Of a stretch of DNA of 64,000 bases, positions 32,520 to 45,129 are shown piece by piece. Source of the stretch: Salvia splendens (taxonomy: Eukaryota > Streptophyta > Magnoliopsida > Lamiales > Lamiaceae); contig NC_056042.1 in the NCBI RefSeq assembly GCF_004379255.2, forward strand, positions 16,911,901-16,975,900, written 5' to 3'. Each line of letters opens with the position of its first letter. The stretch's first letter is position 1. Under the pieces are notes generated by a model. The model worked only from the letters and a program-made list of their open reading frames with translations. It made no database searches and had not been told where the DNA came from. The position numbers and the translations under genes were made by a program.

Positions 32520-35470
32520 TGTAACATCCCAAACTTTTGTGACCCTTTTTATTATATTATTGGAATTTTTTGGAATTTTGAAACGTTTGATTTAATGTGA
32601 TTAAGTGCTTTGCGTGAAATAAATTGTCATGAGTGATTTGGAATAAAGTGTTATTTATATTATTCAATGTGGGTGATTAATTAAGTAAATCATGCATTTT
32701 GTTCTAGCCAAATAAAGTGGCTATTTTCGGCCCCCTCCAATTATTGGAAACTATATTCTCTTTCTTGGATTTTATTAATTGTTTTGGGATATTTATCCAA
32801 ATTAAATCCAATTAAATCTTGTCACATTTTATTCCCTCACCCCAATTAAATTAAGAGTTGAATAATTTCCTTGTGGAAATTTATTTAATTGTTACCTACT
32901 TTATGGGAGTATTTTCCTATAAAGAAATTACCAAATTTAAACCCTATTATTATTTAATTGAGGATTTAAATAATTTCCTTGTGCACCCTACTAATTTTCG
33001 CCCCCTCCTTTTATTTCCTACTTGGAGATTTAATTTATTTTGTTCCCTTGTTTATGGAATATACATCGTTTTATTTCCTAAATTGTGAATCTATTTATCT
33101 CCAAGTAAATACTAAATAATTTCCTTATTGAATTTCTATCCATAATTTTCGAAATACTTGTCTTCCTTTTAATTGTGGGATTTTATTTTATTGGCCTCTA
33201 TTTTTTTCCTCCACAATTAATTAATTAATGGGATTAAACCTAGGACTATATAATCACCTAAACTAAACCCTAGCCCCCACCTCCCTCATAAAATTTCGTG
33301 CCTCTCCTCCCCCTCTCCACATCCTCTCCAAAAACTTCCTCCACCATTGTTCTTGCTTCAATTGGAGTGGATTTTTCAAAAATTTCCGGTGAATCGTGTC
33401 AACGTTTGTTTCTACCGTTTGTTTTCTTGATTCAAGAAGGTATAACTAAGTCTTTCTTCTCATCTTCTTCATTGAAACTTCATTCTTGAATCCTACATGC
33501 ATATAGAGTGTGTAGGATTGATAGATCGAAAATTTAATCGGTGGGAAAGTGTGATTTCATAAGAACTTTGATAGTTATGTGTTTTTTTTTATTGAATTCA
33601 TGTGAAGTTGAATTTGAATTAATTGGTGAATAATATGAGTTGTATGCAAATTGTGTATGAGGAACGTGTAAGCATGATTTGGTGTTTTCGAGCATGGAAA
33701 ATCGGTGGTTGTGTTGTGGAAGTTTTAAAAACCCTATTTTCGAATTTGAATCAGAAATCTGTGATGCACGACCAGTGACTTATGATCTGTATTCGACCCT
33801 TCAAACGAACGAATTTTGCTACGAAACTTTTACTGAGTAAACTTCAAGGTGTTTTCTGTGTCTCGTGTGAATTTCAGGCCGTTTTATCGAAAAATGAATT
33901 TTTAATAAATTTTTGAAGTTGACTGCGCAAATCTGCCAGAAACGTGAGTTCTCGCCATGAATGTTTCGTTTTCTGTTTGACTGACCAAATGATCTCCGAT
34001 CGATGTGATTCTTGAACTATATGACTGACTAAATGACGTGATTTCAGTGTGAAAATTTTCATGGATGAACTTGAATGTGTCCTCTGTATTGTTACCAAAA
34101 TTTAGCATCTTTTGAGGTCGGGTGAATTTATGGTGATTTTTACAAAACGGTCGCGCAGTTCTGCCAGTTTTCTGCCTTGATAAAATGACACTTATTTTCA
34201 AGTTTAAAAGTATTATATGATGTATGTAGGTCCAAGGAACGTGCCTAATGATGTGATCACGGGTGATAAGTTGAAATATATTACGGTGTGTTTTTCCGTC
34301 TTTGTGACGAACTTTGGGTTGGGTTAATTGAGAAAAACGATGAGAGAGAAACGATAGGACATGCATAGTAGTATGATTTTTGTGGAAGGCTGACTTGTGT
34401 TGTCGTTGTCAAGGGTGATTGTGTATTCGTGAACTCGAGGAACGAGAGTTGCCATAAGTTGGATTGTGAATTGTTAAGCGAACGAGGTGGACTTTCTTTT
34501 CAAACCTCTTTATTTTTCCGAAAAATATTATGTGGAGATACAAGGGTGGTTTAACTGTTATGTCATGCCATGGACTGTTTTTGTTATGAGATTGTGTGCC
34601 TGATGCCTAGTTCGTATGAGTTTACTCCGTTAGGCTATATGGCTGTATTGTGAAACGAATTCGGGTCCGAGTAGGGCCGTAAACCCTATCGGGCTGTGTA
34701 CACTGGTGGGATCGTGAGCCGTCCTTGCAAGTCGGCCGGTCTCGTGGGCGAATAGTGTGGCCACACTTTCGTCGCACTGTGATTGTGATTGTTGGATTGA
34801 TGTGAAAAGTGGGGAGAATATTTGACTGGCCAGTCTATGAAACATTTTTGTGTTCTCGTGATATTTTCTTTACTGCGTATAAAACTCGAGATCACTGGTA
34901 TGGATGACATAACTTGATAAATGTTTTCGGCATGAGCCCATTGAGTACAACAAGTACTCAGCCCTGCAATTTCTTTTAAAAATTTTGCAGGTTGAGCGAG
35001 ATGTTGCGGTGGATGTTGAGCTGGCTAAAGACCCTAGGATACGTTGTGTCGTCATACATAGGCGTGATCCTTGACTCTCTTTGAACCTTATTTATCCGCT
35101 GCTATGTTTTAAATTGTGTCTTAAGACCTTAATCTTTATGTTTTTGTGTCTGAACATGAATGGTGGTGATGAGTTTTAAACAAGTTTTACGTTGCATTTT
35201 AAAAATGGTATTCTTCGAGATTTAAGTTTAATGCTTGTTTTACTTAAATTTTTTAATTGATGTATTTCTTAAGTCTAACTTTTCCGTTGTCCTTTTTAAA
35301 AGTATTCTTTTTATCTTATGTCCTTTCAAAAAAAAATAAAACCTTAAAATCTTTAAGTTAGGTTGTTTTCCTTTCTTTAATTCAATTAAGTTGTTCTTTA
35401 AAATTTTAATCCATGCATGTCGGTCACGATCACCGCGTTTGTGGTACCCCTTGTATGGGCGGTCGTGACA
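32520..35470 (+). repeat. Gypsy-A (right) 3' LTR
   Basis: 2951 bp, TGTAACATCC...GGTCGTGACA. It is 138 bp shorter than the left-arm 3' LTR because a segment matching about 13847-13985 is missing; TCAT repeats border that segment. Confidence 0.92.
33247..33253 (+). promoter_or_regulatory. TATA box in gypsy-A (right) 3' LTR
   Basis: TATATAA in the context GGACTATATAATCACC, about 730 bp into the LTR and followed by a C/T-rich leader-like stretch. Confidence 0.5.
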
Positions 35471-35475
35471 TGGGG
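35471..35475. repeat. Target-site duplication of gypsy-A (right arm, 3' side)
   Basis: TGGGG, the reverse complement of the left-arm CCCCA, at the same LINE-2 position. The partner is absent because the right-arm element loses homology inside its 5' LTR. Confidence 0.85.
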
Positions 35476-37753
35476 CGCCGGCAGGCTTCTTCAAATCCAC
35501 CCGTGGACTAAGGCAAGGGGATCCCATCTCCCCCGCCCTCTTCGTTCTAGCGGCGGACTATCTCTCGAGACTACTTGATAAACTCATCCTTGGCAACAAA
35601 GAGATGACATTCAAAGTAACCCGGGGAAGTATTGAGATCAGCCACCTTGCCTATGCGGATGAAATCATCATCTTCACGCAAGCGGCCATGAACCCCCTTC
35701 GGAGGCTTCGTGGCTGTCTGGATCACTATGCCGAGGTGTCTGGTCAGCAAATCAACCTCGACAAGAGTAATTTCTATAAAGCCGACGCTAATGATGTCTG
35801 GACAAACACAATACAAAGCGAAGGAGGTTTCTCATGAGGTTCGTTTCCCTTCCTTTACCTTGGAGTCCCTATTTACCGGGGGGTGAAGCGCACGAGTATG
35901 TTCTTGTTCCTCCGGGAGAAAATCTCAGCTAGGATCTCTGGGTGGGCTCATCGTCACCTCTCCTTTGGGGGGAGACTCACTTTGATTAAAAGCACACTAG
36001 AAGTGATCCCCCTACACATTTTTCAAGCTATTGAGCCTACGGGTGGTGACCTCAAGCAATTGGATCAGCAGATCGCTCGGTTCGTTTGGGGGTCAACTAA
36101 TGAGAAGAAAAGGACACACTAGATAAGTTGGGACCAGGTTTGCCTACCCACGTCCGAAGGGGACTTGGGCATTCGGAAGATCAAGGAAGTCTTACAAGCT
36201 TTTAGTATCAAGTTGTGGTGGCGGTTTAGGGAACAAAACTCCCTTTGGGCTACGTACATGATGGCCAAATATTGCCATAAGGCTTCTCCACTCACAGCTA
36301 AAGCCATGGGGAGGGGCAGCCCTACTTGGAAGAGGATTTTGAAGGCCCGGGCCCAGGCTCAACCGCACATTCGATGGGTGGTGGGAGAAGGAAAGATGCT
36401 ATTCTGGGACGACTTATGGCTCGGAGAACTTCCCTTAAGAGAACTCAGCCTTGACGATAGAGGAGGGCCTCTTGAGCGCGTGGCGGATTATATTACTGAT
36501 GGTGCATGGGATGAGACTAAGTTACAGATCCTTCAAGCACAAGCTGGCCTAGCACAACATATCGTCCAGAGGATTCTCGATACACCAATCATCTCGGACG
36601 GGCAGGATGTGCCAAGATGGAAGTTATCACCTAATGGAGAGTTCTCGCTAGCTACTACATGGGAGACCTTGAGAAGCCAAAGGCCGATTGTTCAGGGCCT
36701 GAATGACATTGGAGAGCGGGCCTCACATCATCTATTGCCATCTTTATATGGCGACTACTCTCCAACCGCATTCCGGTGGATACAAAGCTACAATGAAGAC
36801 GAATGGAATTGGCGTCAAAATGCCAATGCTGCCCACATAGACCAAGGATCGAATCTCTCCAACATCTCTTCATACAAGGGGACGGGGCTCGCGGGATATG
36901 GAGGGAATTTGATGCATGGTTTGAGGGCTCTTCATCACCTCTACGGATCAATGACACTATACCGGATCGGCTTGAAGTCTGGGCAAAGAGAGTTCGTCAA
37001 TCGGGTAGGAGTGCCGTATCTCATATTATGGTTCATTTGGGCAGAACGGAATAGAAGTCGCCACCAGTCGGTACAATTTAAGCCATTTAATGTAGTCTGG
37101 CAAGTGCAAGTCTTCATCAGAAATAGTATGGCTAACGGGATATACAAGAGGAAGCATTGGAAGGGAGTTCGCCTCAAAATCACCATCCCAAGCAATGCTG
37201 AATCACGGAGCCATAGGCCGCTAGTGGTCCATTTAAATGGCACCCACTGGATGACCCTTGGATCAAGCTTAACACCGATGGTGCGTATGTGGAAGCGTCG
37301 GATAAAGCCGTGGGAGGTGGTATCATCCGAGACCATACCGGAAAAGTGCTTGTAGCGTTCGCTTCCCCGCTTGCGGCTCACTCAGCCCTGGAGGCGGAGC
37401 TCCATGCCTTTCATCTCGGATTGGACCTTGCCTTAGAATTCAATCGACCTATCTGGGTTGTGTCGGATGCACAACAAGTGCTCCAGCTCCTAAATGGTAC
37501 AAGTTGGGGTCCGGCACACACTAGCCGGGTCTTGGCGCAAATTTCACTCCTCAAGCGCCATCAAGACGTGCGAGCCACCTTCATTCATCGGGAAGGGAAT
37601 AGGGCCGGAGACCTTCTGGCTAAAATGGGATTAGAATGTCACAACTACTACAGAATGAGTGCCCACACGATGCCGAGACACCTCAGTGCGATCACTAGGA
37701 TGGAAGCAATGGGAGTTCCGAACATTCGGGTCCAACATGAGGATGAAGAATAG
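35471..37753 (+). pseudogene. LINE-2R ORF2 3' half (RT end, zinc-binding region, RNase H), broken
   Basis: RT palm with YADE at 35652-35663 in place of YADD, stops near 35837 and 36121, and a long frame at 36165-37355 that covers the zinc-binding region but shifts frame after about 36710. RNase H is at 37289-37753 and ends NIRVQHEDEE. The breaks are the same as in the left arm, so they predate the duplication or are allelic. Confidence 0.88.
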
Positions 37754-37957
37754 ACTGATTTGGAGGATAGGAGGGTATCGACTTTGGTCTTTGTTTAATT
37801 GTATTTTGATTTTGTAAGGGAGTATAATGAGGTCCTGGCTTGTTGCTTGGGACCGCACTCTACTCCTAAGATTGTTATGGCACATCACTTTTGGGTGTGG
37901 CCACGTTTTGTATGCACCGTCTTTTAAAATGTAGGGATGAGGGGCCCACGAACCCTT

Positions 37958-37970
37958 CACCATCATGGTG
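37958..37970 (+). other. LINE 3'-terminal stem-loop (LINE-2R)
   Basis: CACC, loop ATCAT, GGTG before the A-rich tail. Confidence 0.55.
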
Positions 37971-37999
37971 TTGGATAAATAAAATAAAAAAATAAACAT

Positions 38000-39609
38000 G
38001 GCAGCATTACTTGTGGCCTAGAGAGTTTGTAATTCATATGGATCACGAATCTCTAGAGTACTTGAAAGGTCAAGGTAAGCTTAGCAAGAGACATGTTGAG
38101 TGGGTGGAATTCATTGAATCATTTCCCTATGTAATCAAATACAAAAAGGGAAAAGAAAACATTGTGGCTGATGCATTGTCTCGGATGTACATTTTGATCA
38201 CTACTTTGAGTTCTAAGTTGCTTAGTTTTGAGTTGATTAAGGAAATGTATGATAATGACCCGGACTTTTCTTCTATCTATTTAGCTTGTGAGCATGCTGC
38301 ATTTGACAAGTTCTATAGTCATGATGGCTATTTGTTTAGAGAAAATAAATTGTGCATTCCTAAAGGTTCTATGCGTGAATTGCTTGTTCGTGAAGCTCAT
38401 GGTGGTTGTTTAATGGGGCATTTTGGAGTCCATAAGACAATGGATGTTTTGCATGAACATTTCTTTTGGCCTAAAATGCGTGTGGATGTTGAAAGAATTT
38501 GTAAAAGATGCATAACTTGCATGCAAGCCAAGTCTAAATCACACCCACATGGTTTGTACAAACCGTTACCAATTCCTAGTGCACCTTGGGAGGATATTTC
38601 AATGGACTTTGTCATTGGTTTGCCAAGAACAAAAAGAGGTAGATATTGAGTTTTTGTGGTTGTTGATAGGTTTTAAAAAATGGCACATTTTATTCCATGT
38701 TACAAAACTGATGATGCATCTCATATTGCTAAATTTGTGAGTCATTTTTGGCGTGTGTTGTGGAATAAGTTGGGAACTAAACTCTTGTTTTCTACTACTT
38801 GTCATCCACAAACAGATGGACAAACTGAAGTAGTTAATAGGACTTTGTCTCAATTACTACGAACTTTAGTTAAAAAGAACTTGAAAAGTTGGGAGGAATG
38901 CTTACCTTTTGCTGAATTTGCTTAAAATCGAAGTGTTCATTCTGCTACTAACTTTTCTCCATTTGAAGTTGTGTATGATTTTAATCCATTGAGTCCACTA
39001 GATTTGATTCCAATACCTATTGAAGAACGTGCAAGTCTTGATGGAAAAGCTAAGGCTGAAATGGTGAAAAGATTGCATGAAAGGGTAATACGACTCAACA
39101 TTGACAAGAGGACAGAACAATATGCAAAGCAAGCCAACAAGGGTCGGAAACAAGTCATCTTTGAGCCGGGAGATTGGGTTTGGTTGCATATGAGAAAGGA
39201 GAGATTTCCTTCGAAAAGAAAGTCCAAGTTGCAGCCAAGAGGAGATGGACCATTCTAAGTGATTGCAAAAGTCAATGATAATGCTTACAAACTAGACTTA
39301 CCAGGTGAGTTTAATGTAAGTGCTACTTTCAATGTTTCTGATTTATCTCCTTATGTTGGTGAATTAGATTCGAGGACGAATCCTCTTGAAGAAGAAGGGA
39401 ATGATGGAGACACACCCAAGCAGATCTACAAGGACAAGAAGATGGATCCATTGATCATTCCAAGTGGGCCAATTACAAGAGCTAGAGCTAAGAAGATAAA
39501 GGAGTCCATGTTGCTTTTAGTTGTTGAAATAAAAGCCCAATTACAAGACCATTCTACATTGGGCCAAGTGGTGAATATTATTCAAGTTTGTGGGCAGCCC
39601 AAGACTTGA
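38000..39609 (+). pseudogene. Gypsy-2R pol 3' half, broken
   Basis: Mirror of 8262-9868: RNase H end, integrase zinc-binding region, split integrase core and C-terminal tail ending before 39610. Stops interrupt the frame at 38647-38649, 38923-38925 and 39256-39258. The stretch at 38680-38925 is longer than in the left arm and includes [13 protein letters not shown], the integrase third-acid region. Confidence 0.88.
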
Positions 39610-40237
39610 AGTGTGGAGTCACTACATATCACATTTTGGAGGCCCAAATTGATGATACATGATGCATTTTCGTCCAAGTTGGAGCAGCCAAAATGAAGGG
39701 TCTATTTTAGTTACATTTTATGTTAAATAAGTGACTTTAGATATCCTAGAGTTACACCAAAGGTTTAAAAGTTACTTTTTCTTTTATTATGAGTATTTTT
39801 AAGTGTCTTAAGTTGTACTAATGATGTGAGACTTTCAAGAGTCCATTCTAGCCTATAAATAGGCTTGTAAGCATGTCATTTGAGACACCATTGATCAAAT
39901 ACGAAAATAGACTTTGTCTTGTGAGTTGAATTCTCTTTGTAGAGTTTTTCACTTGTTTGGAATTTATCAAGATACTTTGAGCAAGTTCTTGTGGCGTTCA
40001 ATCATACTGAGGTTCTTGGCTGATCATATAGCCAACGGGTCGAGGTTTTCCAAGCTCTGGAAGTGGATCAAACCAGATTATCAATCAAGGGAGTCCACTG
40101 TCAAACCTTATACGTGTGGTTCTTGGATCAATATATCCAACGGGTCCTTCGTCGTATCCCAATCTATATCATGGTGGAACGAGCAATACACGTCTTTTTT
40201 GTTGCTTCCACGAAATAGCACCACCCCCACAGTGAAC
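39610..40237 (+). mobile_element. Gypsy-2R 3' LTR region
   Basis: Noncoding, mirror of 7634-8261, with a TATA motif at 39854-39860. The SINE is inserted at its far end. Confidence 0.65.
39854..39860 (+). promoter_or_regulatory. TATA box of gypsy-2R LTR
   Basis: TATAAAT in GCCTATAAATAGGC. Confidence 0.6.
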
Positions 40238-40423
40238 ATACCCACTCCTTGTCCAGTGCCTTTGTCTTAGCGGCGAGGAACTTAGACATTATTGCATGAG
40301 GTGCCGAGTTCGAGCCCTCTTGACATCAGTTGTAATTTCCTCTTATCTATAGTATATGAGTTTATTTGTAATTTCCTCCCTTATATAGGATTTAATTAAA
40401 AAAAAAATATACCCACTCCTTGT
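40238..40423 (+). mobile_element. tRNA-derived SINE with 15-bp target duplication (right arm)
   Basis: Body 40253-40408, with box-A-like TAGCGGCGAGG near 40269, box-B-like GAGTTCGAGCCC near 40307, an internal repeat of TGTAATTTCCTC and an A-tail. ATACCCACTCCTTGT is repeated perfectly at 40238-40252 and 40409-40423. It is a SINE rather than a tRNA gene, because the acceptor stem does not pair and a long tail follows. Confidence 0.87.
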
Positions 40424-40740
40424 AAACAAGTCTTTTGAATTAGAGATCCAATTTGCGTCACAATTGCTGGGGTTTGGTGCCCCTTGCACAGCGGAAGACA
40501 TGCATAAACAAATAAATCCGATCTATAGATCTATTTGACTGATTATGGGATTAATTACTCACATGTTAATCACATAATTGCATACAAGAACGCACATGAA
40601 ATCATGCTTAATGAATTTAAACCCTAATTCATGAATTCCTACAGTTTAGAATTACCGTTCTGATTCTCTAAATAATCGATGATTGCTTGCGCCTTCTCCA
40701 CGTGATGTTCTTTGTACTCAACCATAAACCTTCTAATATG
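40424..40740. other. AT-rich noncoding sequence between SINE and LINE-1R
   Basis: Mirror of 7132-7448. No coding content. Possibly an old Ty1/copia LTR remnant split by LINE-1. Confidence 0.4.
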
Positions 40741-40758
40741 TATCCCGAACTCAGATAA
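40741..40758. repeat. Target-site duplication of LINE-1R (3' side)
   Basis: TATCCCGAACTCAGATAA, identical to 47994-48011. Confidence 0.95.
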
Positions 40759-40774
40759 ATTTTTTTTTATCAAA

Positions 40775-40787
40775 CACCCTCATGGTG
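40775..40787 (-). other. LINE 3'-terminal stem-loop (LINE-1R)
   Basis: Minus-strand CACC, loop ATGAG, GGTG, immediately before the A-tail. Confidence 0.6.
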
Positions 40788-40993
40788 GAGGGTTCGTGGG
40801 TCCCTCATCCCTATATTTCAAAGAGTGACGATTACAAAACGTGGCCACACCCGAAAGTGGTGTGTCCTCACAAACTTAAGAGTAGTATGCGGTCCCAAGC
40901 CACAAGCCCGGACCTCATCATACTCCCTTACAGAAAACAAAATACAATCAATCAAGGAACAAAGCGTACCCTCCAAACATCCCAAACACAATT

Positions 40994-43900
40994 CTATTCT
41001 TCGTCGTCATATTGGACCCGAATGTTCGGGATTCCTAGTGCTTCCATCCTAGTAATTGCAGCGAGGTGTCTCGGCATCGTGTGGGCATTCATACAGCAAT
41101 AGTTTTGACTGTCAATTCCCATCTTTGCAAGTAAGTCTCCGGCCCTGTTCCCTTCCCGAGGGGTGTAGGTAAGGCGCACAACTCGTTGGCGCTTGAGGAG
41201 TAAGATCCGCGCCACCACCCTGCTCGTGTGTGCCGGTCCCCATCGTGTACTATTAAGGAGTTGGACCACTTGTTGTGCATCCGACTCAATCCAGATAGGC
41301 CGATTGAACTCCAGGGAAAGTTCTAACCCGAGTTGGATGGCTAGGAGCTCTGCCTCAAGGGCGGAGTGGGCCTCAAGTGGGGATGCGAAGGCTGAAAGCA
41401 ATTTGCCCGTATGATCTCGGATGATACCACCTCCCCCGGCTTTATCCGACGCTTCCAAGAATGCATCATCGGTGTTGAGCTTGATCCAGGGATCATCCGG
41501 CGGGTGCCACTTGATTGCCACTGCAAGCGGCCTAGGGCTCCGTAGTTCATCATGACTCGGGACAATGATTTTTAGACGAACTCCCTTCCAATGCTTCTTC
41601 TTGTATATCCCGTTGGCCATACTATTCCTGATGTAGATTTGAACTTGCCAGATGACATTGAAAGGCCTAAATTGTACGGACTGGTGGCAGCTCCTATTTC
41701 GTTCTGCCCAAATGAACCATAAAATGAGATACGGCATGGCTCTGCTTAGGTGTTTCTTGCCTGGTTGCCGAGCTCTTCTTGTCCAGACCACGAGTCGTTC
41801 CGGAATGGTGTCATTGATCCGAAGGGGTGGTGAGGAGCCCTCAAACTATGCGTCAAATTCCCTCCATATCCCTTGAGCCCCGTCCCCTTGAATGAAGAGA
41901 TGTTGGAGGGATTCAATCCCTGGTCTATGTGGGCAGCATTGGCATTTGGACGCCAAATCCATTCGTCTCCATTGCAGCTTTGTATCCACCAGAATGCGGT
42001 TGGAGAGAAGTCGCCATAAAAAGATGGCAATAGAGGACGTGAGGCCCGCTCTCCAAATGTCGTCGAGGCCTTGCACAATCGGCCTTTAGCTTCGAAGGGT
42101 CTCCCAAGTAGTAGCGAGAGAGAACTCTCCATTGGGTGATAACCTCCATCTTGGTATATCCGGCCCATCCGAAATGACGGGTGTGTCGATGATCTTCTGG
42201 ACGATGTGCTGTGCTAGGCCGGCTTGCGCTTGGAGATTCCGCAGCTTAGGCTCATCCCAGGAACCATCCTTAATATAGTCCGCCACACGAGCAAGAGGCC
42301 CTCCTCTATCATCAAGGCTAAGTTCTCTCAGGGGAGCCTCTCCTAGCCATAAGTCATCCCAAAATAGTATCTTTCCTTCTCCCACCACCCATCGAATGTG
42401 CGGTTGGGCCTGAGGCCGAGCCTTCAGCATTTTCTTCCACGTAGGGCTACCCCTCCCCAAGGGTCTTGATGTAAGTGGGGAGACCTTATGGCATTATTTA
42501 GCCATCAAGTACGTAGCCCACAGGGAATTTTGTTCCCTGAACCGCCACCATAACTTGATGTTAAAGGCTCTTAAGACTTCCTTGATATTCTAGATGCCCA
42601 AGCCCCCTTCGGCCGTTGGTAGGCAGACCTGATCCCAGCTAATCCAGTGCGTCCTCTTCTTCTCATTAGTTGACCCCCAAAAGAAACGAGCCATTTGCTG
42701 ATCCAATTGCTTGAGGGCACCACCCGTAGGCTCGATAGCTTGGAAAATATGTAGTGGGATCGCTTCAAGTGTGCTTTTAATCAGAGTAAGTCTCTCCCCA
42801 AAGGAGAGGTGTCGATGGGCCCACCCAGAGATCCTATCCGAGATTTTCTCACGGAGGAACAAAAACATGCTCGTACGCTTCACACCCCGGTAAATAGGGA
42901 CTCCAAGGTAAAGGAAGGGAAACGTACCTCGGACGAAGCCTCCTTCTCTTTGGATTGTGTTTGTCCACCCTTCATGAGCTTCGGCAATGTAGAAGTTGCT
43001 TTTGCCAAGGTTGATTTGTTGGCCTGACACCTCGGCGTAATGATCAAGGCATGCGCGTAGCCTCCGGAGGGGGTTCGCCGCCGCTTGCGTGAAGATGATG
43101 ATGTCGTCTGCGTAGGCGAGGTGGCTGATCTCAATACTTCCCCGGGTTGCTTTGAACGTCATTTCTTTATTGCCGAGGATGAGGTTATCAAGTAGTGTCG
43201 AGAGATAATCCGCGGCAAGGACGAAAAGGGCGGGTGAGATGGGGTCCCCTTGCCTTAGACCACGGGTAGATTTGAAAAAACCCGCCGGCATCCCATTGAC
43301 AAGGATTGAAAACCAACAAGACCCAGTGCACCTTTTGATGAGATCCACCCACGGCTCGGGGAAACCCATGTGCTTAAGGAATTTTAGGAGGAATGGCCAT
43401 TGAACCCGATCAAAGGCCTTGGCCATATCGATCTTGATTGCAACATTAGGGGCCGGCGTGCTTCGTTGTAGCTCATGGAACATCTCCTGTGCAAGGAGTA
43501 CATTATCATTGAGAAGTCTCCCTTTGACAAAACCACTTTGATTGGGAGCTACCACGCGCGGGAGTAAAGGGGCAAGTCGCTTGGAGAGGATCTTAGTAAT
43601 CACCTTATTTATCACATTACACAAGCTAATGGGCTTGTAGTCTCCCCAGGTCTCTGGTATAGGCTTCTTAGGGATGAGTACAATGCTTGTGGCCGTGAAA
43701 CTTCGGGGAAGAAAAGCCCCACCGAAAAATTGTCTAACCGCTTCCACCACATCCGATCCCACAATGCCCCAGCAAGCTTGGAAGAAGAGAGCCGAGTATC
43801 CATCCGGGCCAGGTGCACTATTGGCCGAGATGTCGAAAACCGCTCTTTTCACTTCAGCTGCATCTGGAGGTTCGGGGAGGGTCGCCAAAGACTCCGAGGG

Positions 43901-45126
43901 AGGAAGTCGGTGTAGGAGGCTAAGGTCCGGGTCCGTGGGTTCCGGGTTGCTTGGGGCAAGAAGAATTTGATAAAACTCAACCGCCGATGCTTGGATGGCT
44001 GAGTCCTCCGTGAGTTCACACCCATTAACGTTGATCTTGTGTATACGTAACCGAACCCTCTTCTGCTTCACCCAGCTTTGATAGAATCTGGTGTTTTTAT
44101 CCCCATCTTCCAACCAACGTAGTGCCGCCTTCTGACGCCAGAAGTCTTCCTCCATCTTAAGAAGGAGGATGTACTCCGCAATTTGTTTGTTGACCTCCGT
44201 TCTATTCCAGGGCGAGGGGTCATCTTCGAACTCCGCTTGGGCCATCGCAATGCTTTCTTCACAGGATTTGAGGTTGGCGTGTATATTCCCGAATACCTCT
44301 CTATTCCATCGTTTAAAAGTTCTCTTGACCCTTGCTAGCTTGAGCTTTAAGTTGAGGAGACCCGTCGCCTCCGTGGGGGCCCCCCCAATCTTCCCTCACC
44401 AAATCGCTAAATCCTTCATGTCGCACCCACGGGGGTATTAGGCATCTTGCATCGGACAAGGAGACGCCCACGATCCGATGCAATACGAGGAAGGTTCGTG
44501 ATTCGTATTGCATCGAACAATTGAGACGCCACCTCACTAATCAACACCCTGTCTAACCTTTCCAGAAGTCCATTCTTAGCCCATGTAAAGTCTGATCCAT
44601 CATACCCTGGATCCAAAAGACCACAATCTTCAATAGCCTCAGCAAAGTCCACCATTTTGGCCAGACGGTTTGTGTCACTCCCCGTTCTGTCTCTCGCGGA
44701 GAGGATTATGTTGAAATCCCCTCCGATAAACCACGGCATTCCTTCCGAGATTTGGGTCAGCTCCCTCATTTTTTCCCACAGTGCAAGCCTCTCGCCTCTC
44801 GAGCATTTAGCGTACACAGGCGAGATCAAAATGGGTGTTGGGATCCGGGGGCAAGTGAACTGCCCATGCAAAAGCTGCTCCGAGTCATCCACCACCTCAA
44901 AATCCATCCCTTCCTCCACAAAAATCCATATTTTCCCATTGGCATTGGACCCCTTATATTGCATCCCCAACACTTTTGAAAACTTGCCCGGGTTAGGGTC
45001 GACAAGTGGCTCCATTATTGCAAGAAAACAAATATTATGAGATTTAATTATTCTTTTTAGGACGTTTTGGGTAGACGCATTTGCGATCCCCCTAACGTTC
45101 CAAAATAGAAAATTCAAAGACATCAT
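40994..45126 (-). pseudogene. LINE-1R ORF2 (endonuclease, RT, RNase H), broken
   Basis: Endonuclease 45126-44416 (MMSLNFLFWNVRG at the start, IGGDFN). RT 44245-42590 with YADD and GLRQGDPISP. Zinc-binding region in pieces, including a good frame at 42460-42086. RNase H 41791-40994. Breaks: a frameshift near 44420, a nonsense TAG at 42590-42592, an in-frame TAA near 42495 and shifts around 42085 and 41846. The 5-bp insertion near 5569 in the left arm is absent. The RT frame is otherwise complete and close to its left-arm twin. Confidence 0.92.
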
Positions 45127-45129
45127 TAA

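Larger units (their letters stand above)
35471..37999 (+). mobile_element. LINE-2R, 3' half
   Basis: Mirror of 9869-12397. It runs from the chromovirus insertion point in RT to an A-rich tail (AAATAAAATAAAAAAATAAAC, ending near 37998) that abuts gypsy-2 RNase H. Confidence 0.92.
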
